From: Thermotogaceae bacterium
Lineage (GTDB): Bacteria > Thermotogota > Thermotogae > B21-G9 > HyVt-16
Assembly (NCBI GenBank): GCA_011043375.1
Contig: DQYP01000290.1
Location: 1-13,149, forward strand
Length of the DNA stretch: 13,149 nt
Direction of reading: 5' to 3'
The notes beneath the pieces were generated by a model. The model was not told the origin of the DNA. It did not search any database and saw only the letters and a program-made list of their open reading frames with translations. Below are positions 6,755 through 13,149 of the stretch, in pieces. The translations under genes and the position numbers were made by a program. Each line of letters opens with the position of its first letter. Positions within the stretch are counted from its first letter, which is position 1.

Positions 6755-6764
6755 AGGTGAAAAT

Positions 6765-7247
6765 ATGCTTGAATTTAATTTAACTTCTGTTATCCAGTTG
6801 TTGAATTTTATCATATTGTTGTTCTTCCTCAATAAATTTTTGTTCAAGCCTTTTTTGAACACTTTGGATCAAAGGAAAGCAAAAATAGAAGGGGATATAG
6901 AGAGAGCGGAGAAAATTAGAAAAGAGGCAGAAAAGTACAAACAAGAGGTAGAAGCGGAACTTAAGAAAGCGCGAAAACGTGCAGAAGAGATAGTACAAAG
7001 TGCGGAGAAACGTGCAGAAGAAATTGTCAGCTCAGAAAGAGAAAAAGCAAAACAAGAAGCTCAGAGAATCATAGAAAATGCAAAGATCGAGGTAGAAAAC
7101 ATCAAAAAAGCAGCCGTTGATGAGCTGAAAAACAGCGTAGTAAGATTGGCTTTCCTCATGGCTTCAAAGATTCTGGAGAAGGAGATAGATGAGAAGAAGC
7201 ATAGGGAATATTTGACGAAAATGCTGAGTAGATTTGGTGGTGAATGA
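6765..7247 (+). CDS. atpF: F-type ATP synthase subunit b
   Basis: Subunit b is the peripheral stalk that holds F1 to subunit a. The 160 aa protein has one N-terminal membrane helix (about 5-27, LTSVIQLLNFIILLFFLNKF). A highly charged helical stalk (about 35-130) and a C-terminal delta-binding part follow. Residues 71-81 and 82-92 are an 11-residue near-repeat (KRAEEIVxSxE). This spacing fits the right-handed coiled coil described for b dimers. Only one b gene is present, so a homodimer is expected. The gene starts 31 bp after atpE, beyond a small hairpin, with AGGCAGGTG as binding site. Its stop overlaps the atpH start (ATGA). Confidence 0.94.
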   Translation: MLEFNLTSVIQLLNFIILLFFLNKFLFKPFLNTLDQRKAKIEGDIERAEKIRKEAEKYKQEVEAELKKARKRAEEIVQSAEKRAEEIVSSEREKAKQEAQRIIENAKIEVENIKKAAVDELKNSVVRLAFLMASKILEKEIDEKKHREYLTKMLSRFGGE

Positions 7248-7789
7248 TGAAAGGCTCTCAGATAGTGGCTCATAAATATGCAAATGCGCTTTATTTGAGT
7301 ATTTCCGAACCATCAAAAATAGAAACCTACATGAACATATTGGAGGAGTTAAGTCTTTTAATGAAGAAAGAACGTTTCAGAGATTTCTTCATGGACCCCG
7401 CAATACCGGTTAAAGCAAAAATGGAGTTTTTGAGTTCTATATTCACATTAGATGAAATGTTGGAAAACTTTCTAAAGTTAATACTCGAAAAGAAGAGATT
7501 TCAAATGATAGACGTTATTTCAGCTTCTTTTAAAAGCGTGGTTTACCAAGAGAATGATATATTGCAAGTCAGATGTATAAGTGCAAAGGAACTCGAAGAT
7601 GGTGATTTGAAGAAAATAAAAGAAGTGCTTAAGAAGAAATTCAGAAAGAGAGTTCATATCTTCACAGAAAAAGATGAGTCATTATTAGCAGGAGTGAAGC
7701 TGTTTTTCGATAGCCAATTGGTTGATCTCACCGTAAAAGGTGAGCTGGAAAAGATGCTCTCTCAAACGTTGGAAGGGGTGAGATCGTGA
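7244..7789 (+). CDS. atpH: F-type ATP synthase subunit delta
   Basis: Delta (OSCP in mitochondria) caps the alpha3beta3 head and joins it to the b stalk. The 181 aa protein starts with the family pattern SQIVAHKYANALYLS. It has a six-helix N-terminal domain (to about 105) and ends with the conserved LLAGVKLFFDSQLVDLTVKG segment. Two adjacent ATGs occur at 7244 and 7247. The first overlaps the atpF stop as ATGA and gives MMKGS, while the second would give MKGS; GGTGGTG at 7236-7242 could serve either. The last four bases overlap the GTG start of atpA (GTGA), so coupling continues through the stalk and head genes. Confidence 0.93.
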   Translation: MMKGSQIVAHKYANALYLSISEPSKIETYMNILEELSLLMKKERFRDFFMDPAIPVKAKMEFLSSIFTLDEMLENFLKLILEKKRFQMIDVISASFKSVVYQENDILQVRCISAKELEDGDLKKIKEVLKKKFRKRVHIFTEKDESLLAGVKLFFDSQLVDLTVKGELEKMLSQTLEGVRS

Positions 7790-9294
7790 GAATATCGCCA
7801 GATGAAATAACCAGCATAATAGAACAAAGAATAAAAGGTTATGAAAAAGAAATAGAGTTAAAGGAAACAGGAAGAGTCATACAAGTTGGTGATGGAATAG
7901 CAAGGGTTTATGGTTTGAAAAATGTTATGGCAAGTGAGCTTGTGAAATTCAAAAATGGCGTTTATGGGCTTGCATTGAATTTAGAAGAGGACAATGTGGG
8001 AGTTGTAATATTGGGGAATTTTGAGGATATAAAAGAAGGGGATTTGGTAGAAAGGACCGGTAGAATCATAGAAGTTCCCACAGGTGAAGCCTTACTCGGT
8101 AGGGTTGTTAATCCTTTGGGGATGCCACTGGATGGAAAGGGACCGATAAAAACTGATAAATTCAGGCGTCTTGAAATAAAAGCGCCAAGTATAATATACA
8201 GAAAACCTGTTGACACTCCCCTTCAAACTGGAATAAAATCGATAGATTCGATGATCCCGATTGGTAGAGGACAGAGGGAATTGATAATAGGTGATCGCCA
8301 GACCGGGAAAACTGCAATAGCAGTTGACACCATTATAAATCAAAAAGGCAAGGGAGTTTACTGTATATACGTTGCTATAGGTCAAAAAACTTCCGTCGTT
8401 GCAAGAATAATCGACAAATTGGAGAAACTCGGTGCCATGGAATATACAACCGTTGTTTTTGCCTCCGCGAGTGATCCAGCGGCATTGTTGTATCTTGCAC
8501 CTTACGCTGGTTGTGCAATGGGAGAAGAATTCATGTACAGTGGTAAGGATGCCCTCGTGGTTTATGACGATTTGTCAAAGCATGCCGCGGCATACAGAGA
8601 GCTTTCATTGCTTTTGAGAAGACCACCTGGACGAGAAGCTTATCCTGGAGATGTCTTTTACTTACATTCAAGATTGCTTGAAAGAGCGGCAAGACTTGAT
8701 GATAAGTATGGTGGGGGTTCTTTAACGGCACTTCCGATTATTGAAACCCAAGCGAACGATATCTCAGCTTACATACCCACCAATGTTATATCAATAACGG
8801 ATGGGCAAATTTATCTTGAGCCTAATCTTTTCTATGCAGGATTTAGACCGGCGGTAAATTCTGGTCTTTCAGTTTCGAGGGTTGGAAGTTCAGCACAAAT
8901 AAAAGCTATGAAACAGGTTGCTGGTAGATTGAGATTGGAATTAGCACAATACAGAGAGCTTGAAGCCTTCGCACAATTTGCAACCGAACTGGATGAATTC
9001 ACGAGACAACAACTCATAAGAGGCGAAAGATTAATGGAATTGCTGAAGCAGGAACAGTATCAACCCATGCCTGTTGAAGAGCAAGTGGTTGTTCTTTTCG
9101 TTGGGATAAATGGATTTTTAGATGATCTTCCAGTTGAAAGCGTGAAAAAATTCGAGAGAGAATTTTTGCAATATATGAGGAATGAAAAGAGTGAGATATT
9201 GAATGAAATATCAACCAAGAAGGAAATATCGGAAGAATTGGAAAGGAAATTGAGAGAAGCTGTGGAACAATTCAAGAAAACGTTCGTAACCTGA
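7786..9294 (+). CDS. atpA: F-type ATP synthase subunit alpha
   Basis: Alpha forms the non-catalytic nucleotide sites and gives arginine fingers to the catalytic beta sites. It has 502 aa, the same length as Bacillus PS3 alpha as I recall it. The N-terminal helix (ISPDEITSIIEQRIKGYE) binds delta. The beta-barrel segment begins TGRVIQVGDGIARVYGL. The P-loop GDRQTGKT lies at 169-176 with K175. The arginine finger is R365 in VSRVGSSAQIKAMKQVAG. PAYPGDVFYLHSRLLERAA-like sequence (EAYPGDVFYLHSRLLERAA here) is the usual alpha signature. The GTG start overlaps the atpH stop and is preceded by GGAAGGGGTGAG. Nothing is missing or unusual. Confidence 0.98.
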   Translation: MRISPDEITSIIEQRIKGYEKEIELKETGRVIQVGDGIARVYGLKNVMASELVKFKNGVYGLALNLEEDNVGVVILGNFEDIKEGDLVERTGRIIEVPTGEALLGRVVNPLGMPLDGKGPIKTDKFRRLEIKAPSIIYRKPVDTPLQTGIKSIDSMIPIGRGQRELIIGDRQTGKTAIAVDTIINQKGKGVYCIYVAIGQKTSVVARIIDKLEKLGAMEYTTVVFASASDPAALLYLAPYAGCAMGEEFMYSGKDALVVYDDLSKHAAAYRELSLLLRRPPGREAYPGDVFYLHSRLLERAARLDDKYGGGSLTALPIIETQANDISAYIPTNVISITDGQIYLEPNLFYAGFRPAVNSGLSVSRVGSSAQIKAMKQVAGRLRLELAQYRELEAFAQFATELDEFTRQQLIRGERLMELLKQEQYQPMPVEEQVVVLFVGINGFLDDLPVESVKKFEREFLQYMRNEKSEILNEISTKKEISEELERKLREAVEQFKKTFVT

Positions 9295-9311
9295 AAAGAG
9301 GGTGAGAAGAT

Positions 9312-10181
9312 TTGAGCCGTGGAAAGCTCCAAACAGTTAAAAGAAGAATAAGTTCTACTATATCGACAATGCATATAACCCGTGCTATGGAAATGGTAGC
9401 AAGGGCTAAAGTTCAAAAAACTGAGAAAATATGGGCTAATTATAGAAGATTCTCTCAGAAGTATCTCAATGTATTCTATAAAATAATCAGCTGGGGTGAA
9501 ATCTCAAATCCAATTTTAAAAGTTGATGAACAACCTCTAAAGAAAACGGCTATACTTTTGATAAGCTCGGATATGGGACTTTGCGGTTCATACAGTTCTG
9601 AGGTTATTAGAATGGCTGAAATAGAAGCTCACAAATTGGGAGAAAGGTTCAAGGGTTATTTTGTCGTGGGATTAAAAGCTTCGAACTATTTTAAATACCA
9701 AGGAATAAAGATGCTAAGGTTTTGGGAAAAACTCTATGATATACCAAATTATGACATTTCTCAATTAATAGTTGATGAGATTTTAGATCATTTCGATAAA
9801 GGCGAGATAGATTCTTTAAAGATAGTATACACTAAAAAGGTTAGCACACTTGCTCAAGTGCCGAAGATAGTTGATTTTATACCAATATCAGTTGAAAAAG
9901 GTGAAGTCACCTCTGAAAAGGAATATGAATTTGAACCAGAGCCTCAAGAATTATTTAAGAGATTCATTCCGGAATTTTTGTCTGCTCGATTACTTGATTA
10001 TTTAATGGAAGCAAAAGTCAGTGAGTTATATGCGAGACAAAATTCAATGAAGAACGCCACTGAAAATGCGGAAGACATAATAGAAAATCTAACCCTTCAA
10101 TACAACAAACTGAGGCAAGCTTCGATAACTCAGGAGATAATAGAGATTGTAAATGGTTCCGAGGCTCTCAAGGAGGGATAA
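9312..10181 (+). CDS. atpG: F-type ATP synthase subunit gamma
   Basis: Gamma is the central shaft that links c-ring rotation to catalysis. It has 289 aa. The N-terminal helix (TVKRRISSTISTMHITRAME) and the C-terminal helix (NSMKNATENAEDIIENLTLQ) are the two strands of the shaft coiled coil. The Rossmann-like domain between them begins with TAILLISSDMGLCGSYSSEV, the family pattern. Start TTG at 9312 follows GAGGGTGAGAAG at 9298-9309, placed 17 bp after atpA, and gives the expected MSRGKLQTVKRRI N terminus. The use of TTG may reduce output relative to alpha and beta, which are needed in threefold excess; this is inference. Confidence 0.96.
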   Translation: MSRGKLQTVKRRISSTISTMHITRAMEMVARAKVQKTEKIWANYRRFSQKYLNVFYKIISWGEISNPILKVDEQPLKKTAILLISSDMGLCGSYSSEVIRMAEIEAHKLGERFKGYFVVGLKASNYFKYQGIKMLRFWEKLYDIPNYDISQLIVDEILDHFDKGEIDSLKIVYTKKVSTLAQVPKIVDFIPISVEKGEVTSEKEYEFEPEPQELFKRFIPEFLSARLLDYLMEAKVSELYARQNSMKNATENAEDIIENLTLQYNKLRQASITQEIIEIVNGSEALKEG

Positions 10182-10184
10182 TTG

Positions 10185-11597
10185 ATGAGTGAAAAAATTA
10201 AGAAGGGTAAAATAGTCAGTGTTATAGGCCCAATCGTGGACGTAAGATTTGAAGAGGCTGAATTACCTGACATATACGATGCGCTTGAAGTAATTAATCC
10301 TCAAACCAATCAGAAACTCGTCATGGAGGTAGCGCAGCTTATAGGTGATAAAACAGTCAGGACCATAGCTTTAGATTCAACGGATGGTCTCGTTAGAGGG
10401 CTCGAAGTGATTGATACCGGTAAACCGATAGCGGTTCCCGTAGGTAAAGAAGTCCTTGGGCGGATTCTGAATCTTCTTGGTGAACCGATAGATGAACAGG
10501 GTGAAATAAAAGCCTCAGAAAGATGGCCTATCCACAGAGATCCACCGAATTTGACTGAGCAGGAAACGGAGATTGAAATACTTGAAACAGGAATTAAGGT
10601 CATAGATCTAATAGCACCATTCCCAAAAGGTGGTAAAATAGGATTTTTCGGTGGTGCCGGTGTTGGAAAAACCGTTCTTGTCATGGAACTCATTAGAAAC
10701 ATTGCGATAGAAAGAAAGGGCTTTTCCATTTTTGCAGGTGTCGGCGAAAGAACGAGGGAAGGAAATGAACTTTGGTTGGAAATGAAAGAGTCTGGCGTTC
10801 TACCAAACACGGTCTTGGTTTTTGGTCAGATGAATGAGCCACCGGGTGCGAGGTTTAGAGTGGCGTTGAGTGCATTGACGATTGCCGAATATTTCAGGGA
10901 TATCGAAGGCAAAGATGTTTTGTTGTTCATAGATAATATCTTCAGGTTCGTTCAGGCCGGTTCTGAAGTTTCAGCACTCCTTGGGAGGATGCCATCTGCT
11001 GTTGGATATCAACCAACGCTCGCAAGTGATATGGGAGAGCTTCAAGAGAGGATCACTTCTACTAAAAAGGGATCTATAACCTCGGTGCAAGCGATATTCG
11101 TTCCAGCTGATGATATAACTGATCCTGCACCTGCCGCGACATTTTCGCATCTTGAGGCTTCCATAGTTCTTTCAAGACAGATTGCAGAACTTGGTTTATA
11201 TCCTGCAGTTGATCCTTTAGATTCATCATCTAAGATGCTTGATCCTGCGATAGTTGGTCAAGAACACTATGAGGTTGCGAGAGGAGTGCAGGAAGTTTTA
11301 CAGCGTTACAAGGATCTGCAGGATATAATAGCCATACTTGGTATGGAAGAACTATCTGAAGAAGATAAATTGGTGGTTCATAGAGCAAGAAGGATTCAAA
11401 GATTTTTAAGCCAACCACTTTTTGTTGCCGAGAGATTCAATAACGTACCTGGCCAGTATGTTCCTGTGAAAGAAACTGTAAGAGGGTTTAAGGAAATATT
11501 GGAAGGGAAACATGACGATCTTCCAGAACAGGCGTTCTTGATGGTTGGAACGATAGATCAAGCTGTTGAAAAAGCTAAAAAAATGCGTGGAGGATGA
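10185..11597 (+). CDS. atpD: F-type ATP synthase subunit beta (catalytic)
   Basis: Beta makes and hydrolyses ATP. From ATG 10185 it has 470 aa. The P-loop GGAGVGKT is at 156-163 with K162. The catalytic base E188 lies in GVGERTREGNE, with the usual 26-residue distance to the lysine. FIDNIFRFVQAGSEVSALL is the Walker B region (the D in LLFIDN). The torque loop usually written DELSEED reads EELSEED at 388-394. ATG 10185 is preferred to the adjacent in-frame TTG 10182 because GGAGGG at 10172-10177 is then 7 nt away. The gene begins 3 bp after the atpG stop and ends 4 bp before the atpC start. Confidence 0.98.
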   Translation: MSEKIKKGKIVSVIGPIVDVRFEEAELPDIYDALEVINPQTNQKLVMEVAQLIGDKTVRTIALDSTDGLVRGLEVIDTGKPIAVPVGKEVLGRILNLLGEPIDEQGEIKASERWPIHRDPPNLTEQETEIEILETGIKVIDLIAPFPKGGKIGFFGGAGVGKTVLVMELIRNIAIERKGFSIFAGVGERTREGNELWLEMKESGVLPNTVLVFGQMNEPPGARFRVALSALTIAEYFRDIEGKDVLLFIDNIFRFVQAGSEVSALLGRMPSAVGYQPTLASDMGELQERITSTKKGSITSVQAIFVPADDITDPAPAATFSHLEASIVLSRQIAELGLYPAVDPLDSSSKMLDPAIVGQEHYEVARGVQEVLQRYKDLQDIIAILGMEELSEEDKLVVHRARRIQRFLSQPLFVAERFNNVPGQYVPVKETVRGFKEILEGKHDDLPEQAFLMVGTIDQAVEKAKKMRGG

Positions 11598-11601
11598 TTT
11601 C

Positions 11602-12000
11602 GTGGCATTCAGGTTGAGTATAATAACCCCAGACAAAGAATTAGTTGAAGAGAATTGTGAAATAGTGTCTTTTTGGACGGTTGAAGGTTCGATGGGTGTT
11701 TTAACCCACAGAGCACCTATTATAACTGCTTTGGATATAGCCGAGCTCAAAGCAAAGAAAACGGATGGGGAAGAAGTCTTTTACGCAGTTCATGGAGGAT
11801 ACATGGACGTTGATGGCGAAAAAGTAACTATTGTAACGGACGCTGCTGAGCATTGGAAAGAAATAGATATTGCGAGAGCAGAGAGATCTCGGCGGAAAGC
11901 GGAAGAACTTTTAAAAAAAGCTCAAAGTGATAGGGAAGAAGCAAGAGCCAAGGCAAGGATTGAGCGTGCGTTACTTAGAATAAAGCTTGCAAGAAGGTAA
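11602..12000 (+). CDS. atpC: F-type ATP synthase subunit epsilon, with ATP-binding motif
   Basis: Epsilon sits on the rotor foot and can extend its C-terminal helices to block ATP hydrolysis. The 132 aa protein has the N-terminal beta sandwich (1-84) and a two-helix C-terminal domain (about 88-132). Residues 88-93 read IDIARA, matching the I(L)DxxRA motif of ATP-binding epsilon subunits. E83, D89, R92, R122 and R126 stand at the same numbers as the ATP contacts I recall for Bacillus PS3 epsilon. This predicts that bound ATP keeps the helices down and the enzyme active. The start is GTG 11602 with GGAGG at 11589-11593. An in-frame ATG at 11566 lies inside atpD and is less likely. Confidence 0.94.
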   Translation: MAFRLSIITPDKELVEENCEIVSFWTVEGSMGVLTHRAPIITALDIAELKAKKTDGEEVFYAVHGGYMDVDGEKVTIVTDAAEHWKEIDIARAERSRRKAEELLKKAQSDREEARAKARIERALLRIKLARR

Positions 12001-12014
12001 AGGTGAATTTTTGG

Positions 12015-12263
12015 ATGCGCCTTGATAAGTTTTTGAAGAAAACGGGTTTGGTCAAACGAAGAACAATAGCGCAGGAAATGGTAGATACAGGAAGGGTATT
12101 CAGAGATGGAAGACCATTGAAGAACTCTTATCAAGTAAAAGAGGGCGATGAAATCGAGATAGTGTATCTAAACAGGATTTTGAAATTCAAAGTTGAGAGT
12201 TCGAATGAAAGGGAACCTGTGTATAGCGTTATTTGCGAGGTAAAATTGGAAAGGGAATTTTGA
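12015..12263 (+). CDS. rqcP: RqcP (YabO-type S4-domain RNA-binding protein)
   Basis: RqcP works with RqcH on stalled 50S subunits to add C-terminal alanine tails, the bacterial ribosome quality-control pathway. The 82 aa protein begins MRLDKFLKKTGLVKRRTIA and continues VDTGRVFRDGRPLKNSYQVKE, closely following Bacillus YabO/RqcP and its S4 fold. R2 and R16 (in KRRT) stand where the RNA-contacting arginines are. I prefer ATG 12015 over GTG 12003 because it restores the conserved MRLDKFL start and leaves AAGGTGA at 12000-12006 as binding site. It follows atpC after 14 bp and is the last gene before a terminator. It could also be the related heat-shock S4 protein Hsp15 (HslR), but the short form favours RqcP. 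Confidence 0.85.
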   Translation: MRLDKFLKKTGLVKRRTIAQEMVDTGRVFRDGRPLKNSYQVKEGDEIEIVYLNRILKFKVESSNEREPVYSVICEVKLEREF

Positions 12264-12297
12264 ATCGTCGGAAAATAAATATCGGGTTTGATGTTTC

Positions 12298-12326
12298 GTG
12301 TGGTAGAGAATAAGAGAGAACCACAC
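12298..12326 (+). promoter_or_regulatory. Candidate antiterminator hairpin overlapping the terminator's left arm
   Basis: GTGTGGT at 12298-12304 can pair perfectly over 7 bp with ACCACAC at 12320-12326, with a 15-nt purine-rich loop between them. The same ACCACAC is most of the left arm of the terminator that follows, and GTGTGGT recurs in that terminator's right arm at 12342-12348. The two hairpins therefore exclude each other, as in transcription attenuators. The terminator stem is longer (12 bp), so the upstream hairpin would need stabilising by a protein or ligand. The trigger is unknown. Confidence 0.5.
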
Positions 12327-12354
12327 TCATCTATGGGATGGGTGTGGTTTTTTG
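12319..12354 (+). terminator. Rho-independent terminator after rqcP / before the GlpA-like gene
   Basis: A 12-bp stem (12319-12330 with 12338-12349, one G-T pair) encloses the 7-nt loop CTATGGG and runs into a stretch of T residues at 12348-12353. It ends the ATP synthase-rqcP unit. The next gene's ribosome binding site begins only 4 nt later, so transcription of that gene must pass through this hairpin. Read on the other strand the stem is followed by TTCTCTCTTA, not a T run, so it is a one-way terminator. Confidence 0.85.
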
Positions 12355-12369
12355 TTTGGAGGTGTGAAA

Positions 12370-13149
12370 ATGAAAATTTTTGTTGTTGGCGCTGGCATAG
12401 TTGGAAGCATGATAGCACGTGAATTATCAAAATATGATATTGAATTGCATATTATAGAAAAAAAACCTGATATCGCCTGGGGGGTAACAAAAGCAAACTC
12501 TGCTATTTTACATTCTGGATATGATGATCCAGTGGGAAGTATCAGAGCAAAATTTTGTTCAAGAGGGAATTTACTTTATACAGATATTTCGAAAGAGCTC
12601 GATGTGGAAATTAAAAGATTGGGATCGTATGTGGTGGCTTTTTCTGAGAAAGAGATCAAAACCCTTGAAAGGTTAAAAAAGCAAGGGGAGATAAATGGTG
12701 TTACAAAGCTTGAGATCATTGAACGTTCTGAACTTTTATCGAGAGAACCTAACTTGAATCCAAATGTAAAAGCCGCCCTTTGGGCACCTACTGCTGGGAT
12801 TATCGAACCTTGGGAAATGGCAATAGCAGCTATTGAAAATTCCGCTATGAATGGTGCGATTCTCCATCTCAACGAAGAAGTGGTGGATATAGAAGTGAAA
12901 AACAAAAAACTCAAAAAGCTGGTGACCGACAAGGGTGAATACGAGGCAGATGTTGTAATCAATGCCGCTGGATTGTTTGCGGATGAAATAGCGAATATGA
13001 CAGGTGCAGAGCCAGCTTTTAAAATATTTCCGAGAAAAGGTGAATATATTTTGCTGGATAAAAAACTCGGAACCCTTGGAAACTCCATTATATTCCCAAT
13101 TCCAACCGAAAAATCAAAGGGAATTCTCGTTCTTCCAACAGTTGACGGA
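12370..13149 (+). CDS. FAD-dependent dehydrogenase, GlpA-like (glycerol-3-phosphate dehydrogenase/DAO family), 3' end outside window
   Basis: The first 260 residues are visible and the reading frame is open to the window edge. The N terminus MKIFVVGAGIVGSMIARELS is an FAD-binding Rossmann fold with GxGxxG at G7, G9 and G12 and acidic E30 at the end of the second strand. KANSAILHSGYDD (41-53) is the flavin-side loop typical of the anaerobic glycerol-3-phosphate dehydrogenase/L-2-hydroxyglutarate oxidase group. VINAAGLFADEIA (200-212) is the second FAD-contact motif, and FPRKGEYILLD (224-234) follows as in GlpA-like proteins. The substrate is most likely glycerol-3-phosphate or a related 2-hydroxy acid, but this cannot be settled here. 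ATG 12370 follows GGAGGTG at 12358-12364. The gene lies immediately after a terminator with a possible antiterminator, which suggests control by attenuation. Confidence 0.85.
   Translation, partial: MKIFVVGAGIVGSMIARELSKYDIELHIIEKKPDIAWGVTKANSAILHSGYDDPVGSIRAKFCSRGNLLYTDISKELDVEIKRLGSYVVAFSEKEIKTLERLKKQGEINGVTKLEIIERSELLSREPNLNPNVKAALWAPTAGIIEPWEMAIAAIENSAMNGAILHLNEEVVDIEVKNKKLKKLVTDKGEYEADVVINAAGLFADEIANMTGAEPAFKIFPRKGEYILLDKKLGTLGNSIIFPIPTEKSKGILVLPTVDG

Noticed and set aside
8432..8617. Short + strand frame inside atpA
   Set aside because: Out-of-frame overlap with the highly conserved P-loop domain of alpha and no ribosome binding site.
10310..10810. Reverse-strand open frame of 166 codons opposite atpD
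   Set aside because: It lies wholly inside the conserved beta subunit gene, is low in complexity and has no motif.
12576..13088. Reverse-strand open frame of 170 codons opposite the GlpA-like gene
   Set aside because: The + strand frame has clear FAD-binding motifs and a ribosome binding site; the reverse frame has no recognisable domain and is a shadow.

Overview
The window is bacterial, AT-rich and tightly packed, and reads almost entirely left to right on the + strand. It most likely comes from the Thermotogota, probably a Pseudothermotoga- or Thermotoga-like organism. The main reason is the gene neighbourhood: a carboxymuconolactone decarboxylase/AhpD-like gene, polA and cheX lie directly upstream of the F-type ATP synthase genes. 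As I remember it, Thermotoga maritima has the same order around TM1620-TM1619-TM1618. A PolI with a complete proofreading site, a CheX phosphatase and an ATP synthase c subunit with a sodium-type ion site all fit an anaerobic, motile thermophile. The genus is an inference; the low GC favours Pseudothermotoga over Thermotoga proper.

Region 1 (1-437): an intergenic stretch with two copies of a REP-like palindromic repeat, then a promoter with perfect consensus boxes (TTGACA, 17 nt, TATAAT), a tRNA-Leu(GAG) gene with encoded CCA, and a strong intrinsic terminator. I see no protein gene here.

Region 2 (438-5005): sua5/tsaC2 (threonylcarbamoyl-AMP synthase for tRNA t6A), an AhpD-fold CxxC protein, polA and cheX. 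The first three genes overlap by 4 bp each; cheX follows polA after 22 bp. The only strong promoter seen upstream is that of the tRNA, so this operon may depend on read-through of the tRNA terminator or on weaker internal promoters.

Region 3 (5002-12000): a complete F1Fo ATP synthase operon in the canonical order atpZ-atpI-atpB(a)-atpE(c)-atpF(b)-atpH(delta)-atpA(alpha)-atpG(gamma)-atpD(beta)-atpC(epsilon). cheX and atpZ overlap by ATGA, so the chemotaxis phosphatase gene is physically fused to the ATP synthase transcription unit. The c subunit carries a two-carboxylate sodium-type site (E34/E67 with S68, T69, Y72). The epsilon subunit has the set of residues expected for ATP binding. atpE has the best Shine-Dalgarno of the operon and is followed by a small hairpin.

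Region 4 (12001-13149): rqcP (YabO-type S4 protein of ribosome quality control) closes the operon. A strong terminator follows, and just upstream of it lies a segment that can pair with the terminator's left arm in a mutually exclusive hairpin. This is a classic attenuator layout, placed directly before a GlpA-like FAD-dependent dehydrogenase that runs off the right edge. This leader is the best candidate for something undescribed in the window.

Start codons are unusually varied: GTG for cheX, atpB, atpA and atpC, and TTG for atpG and the AhpD-like gene.
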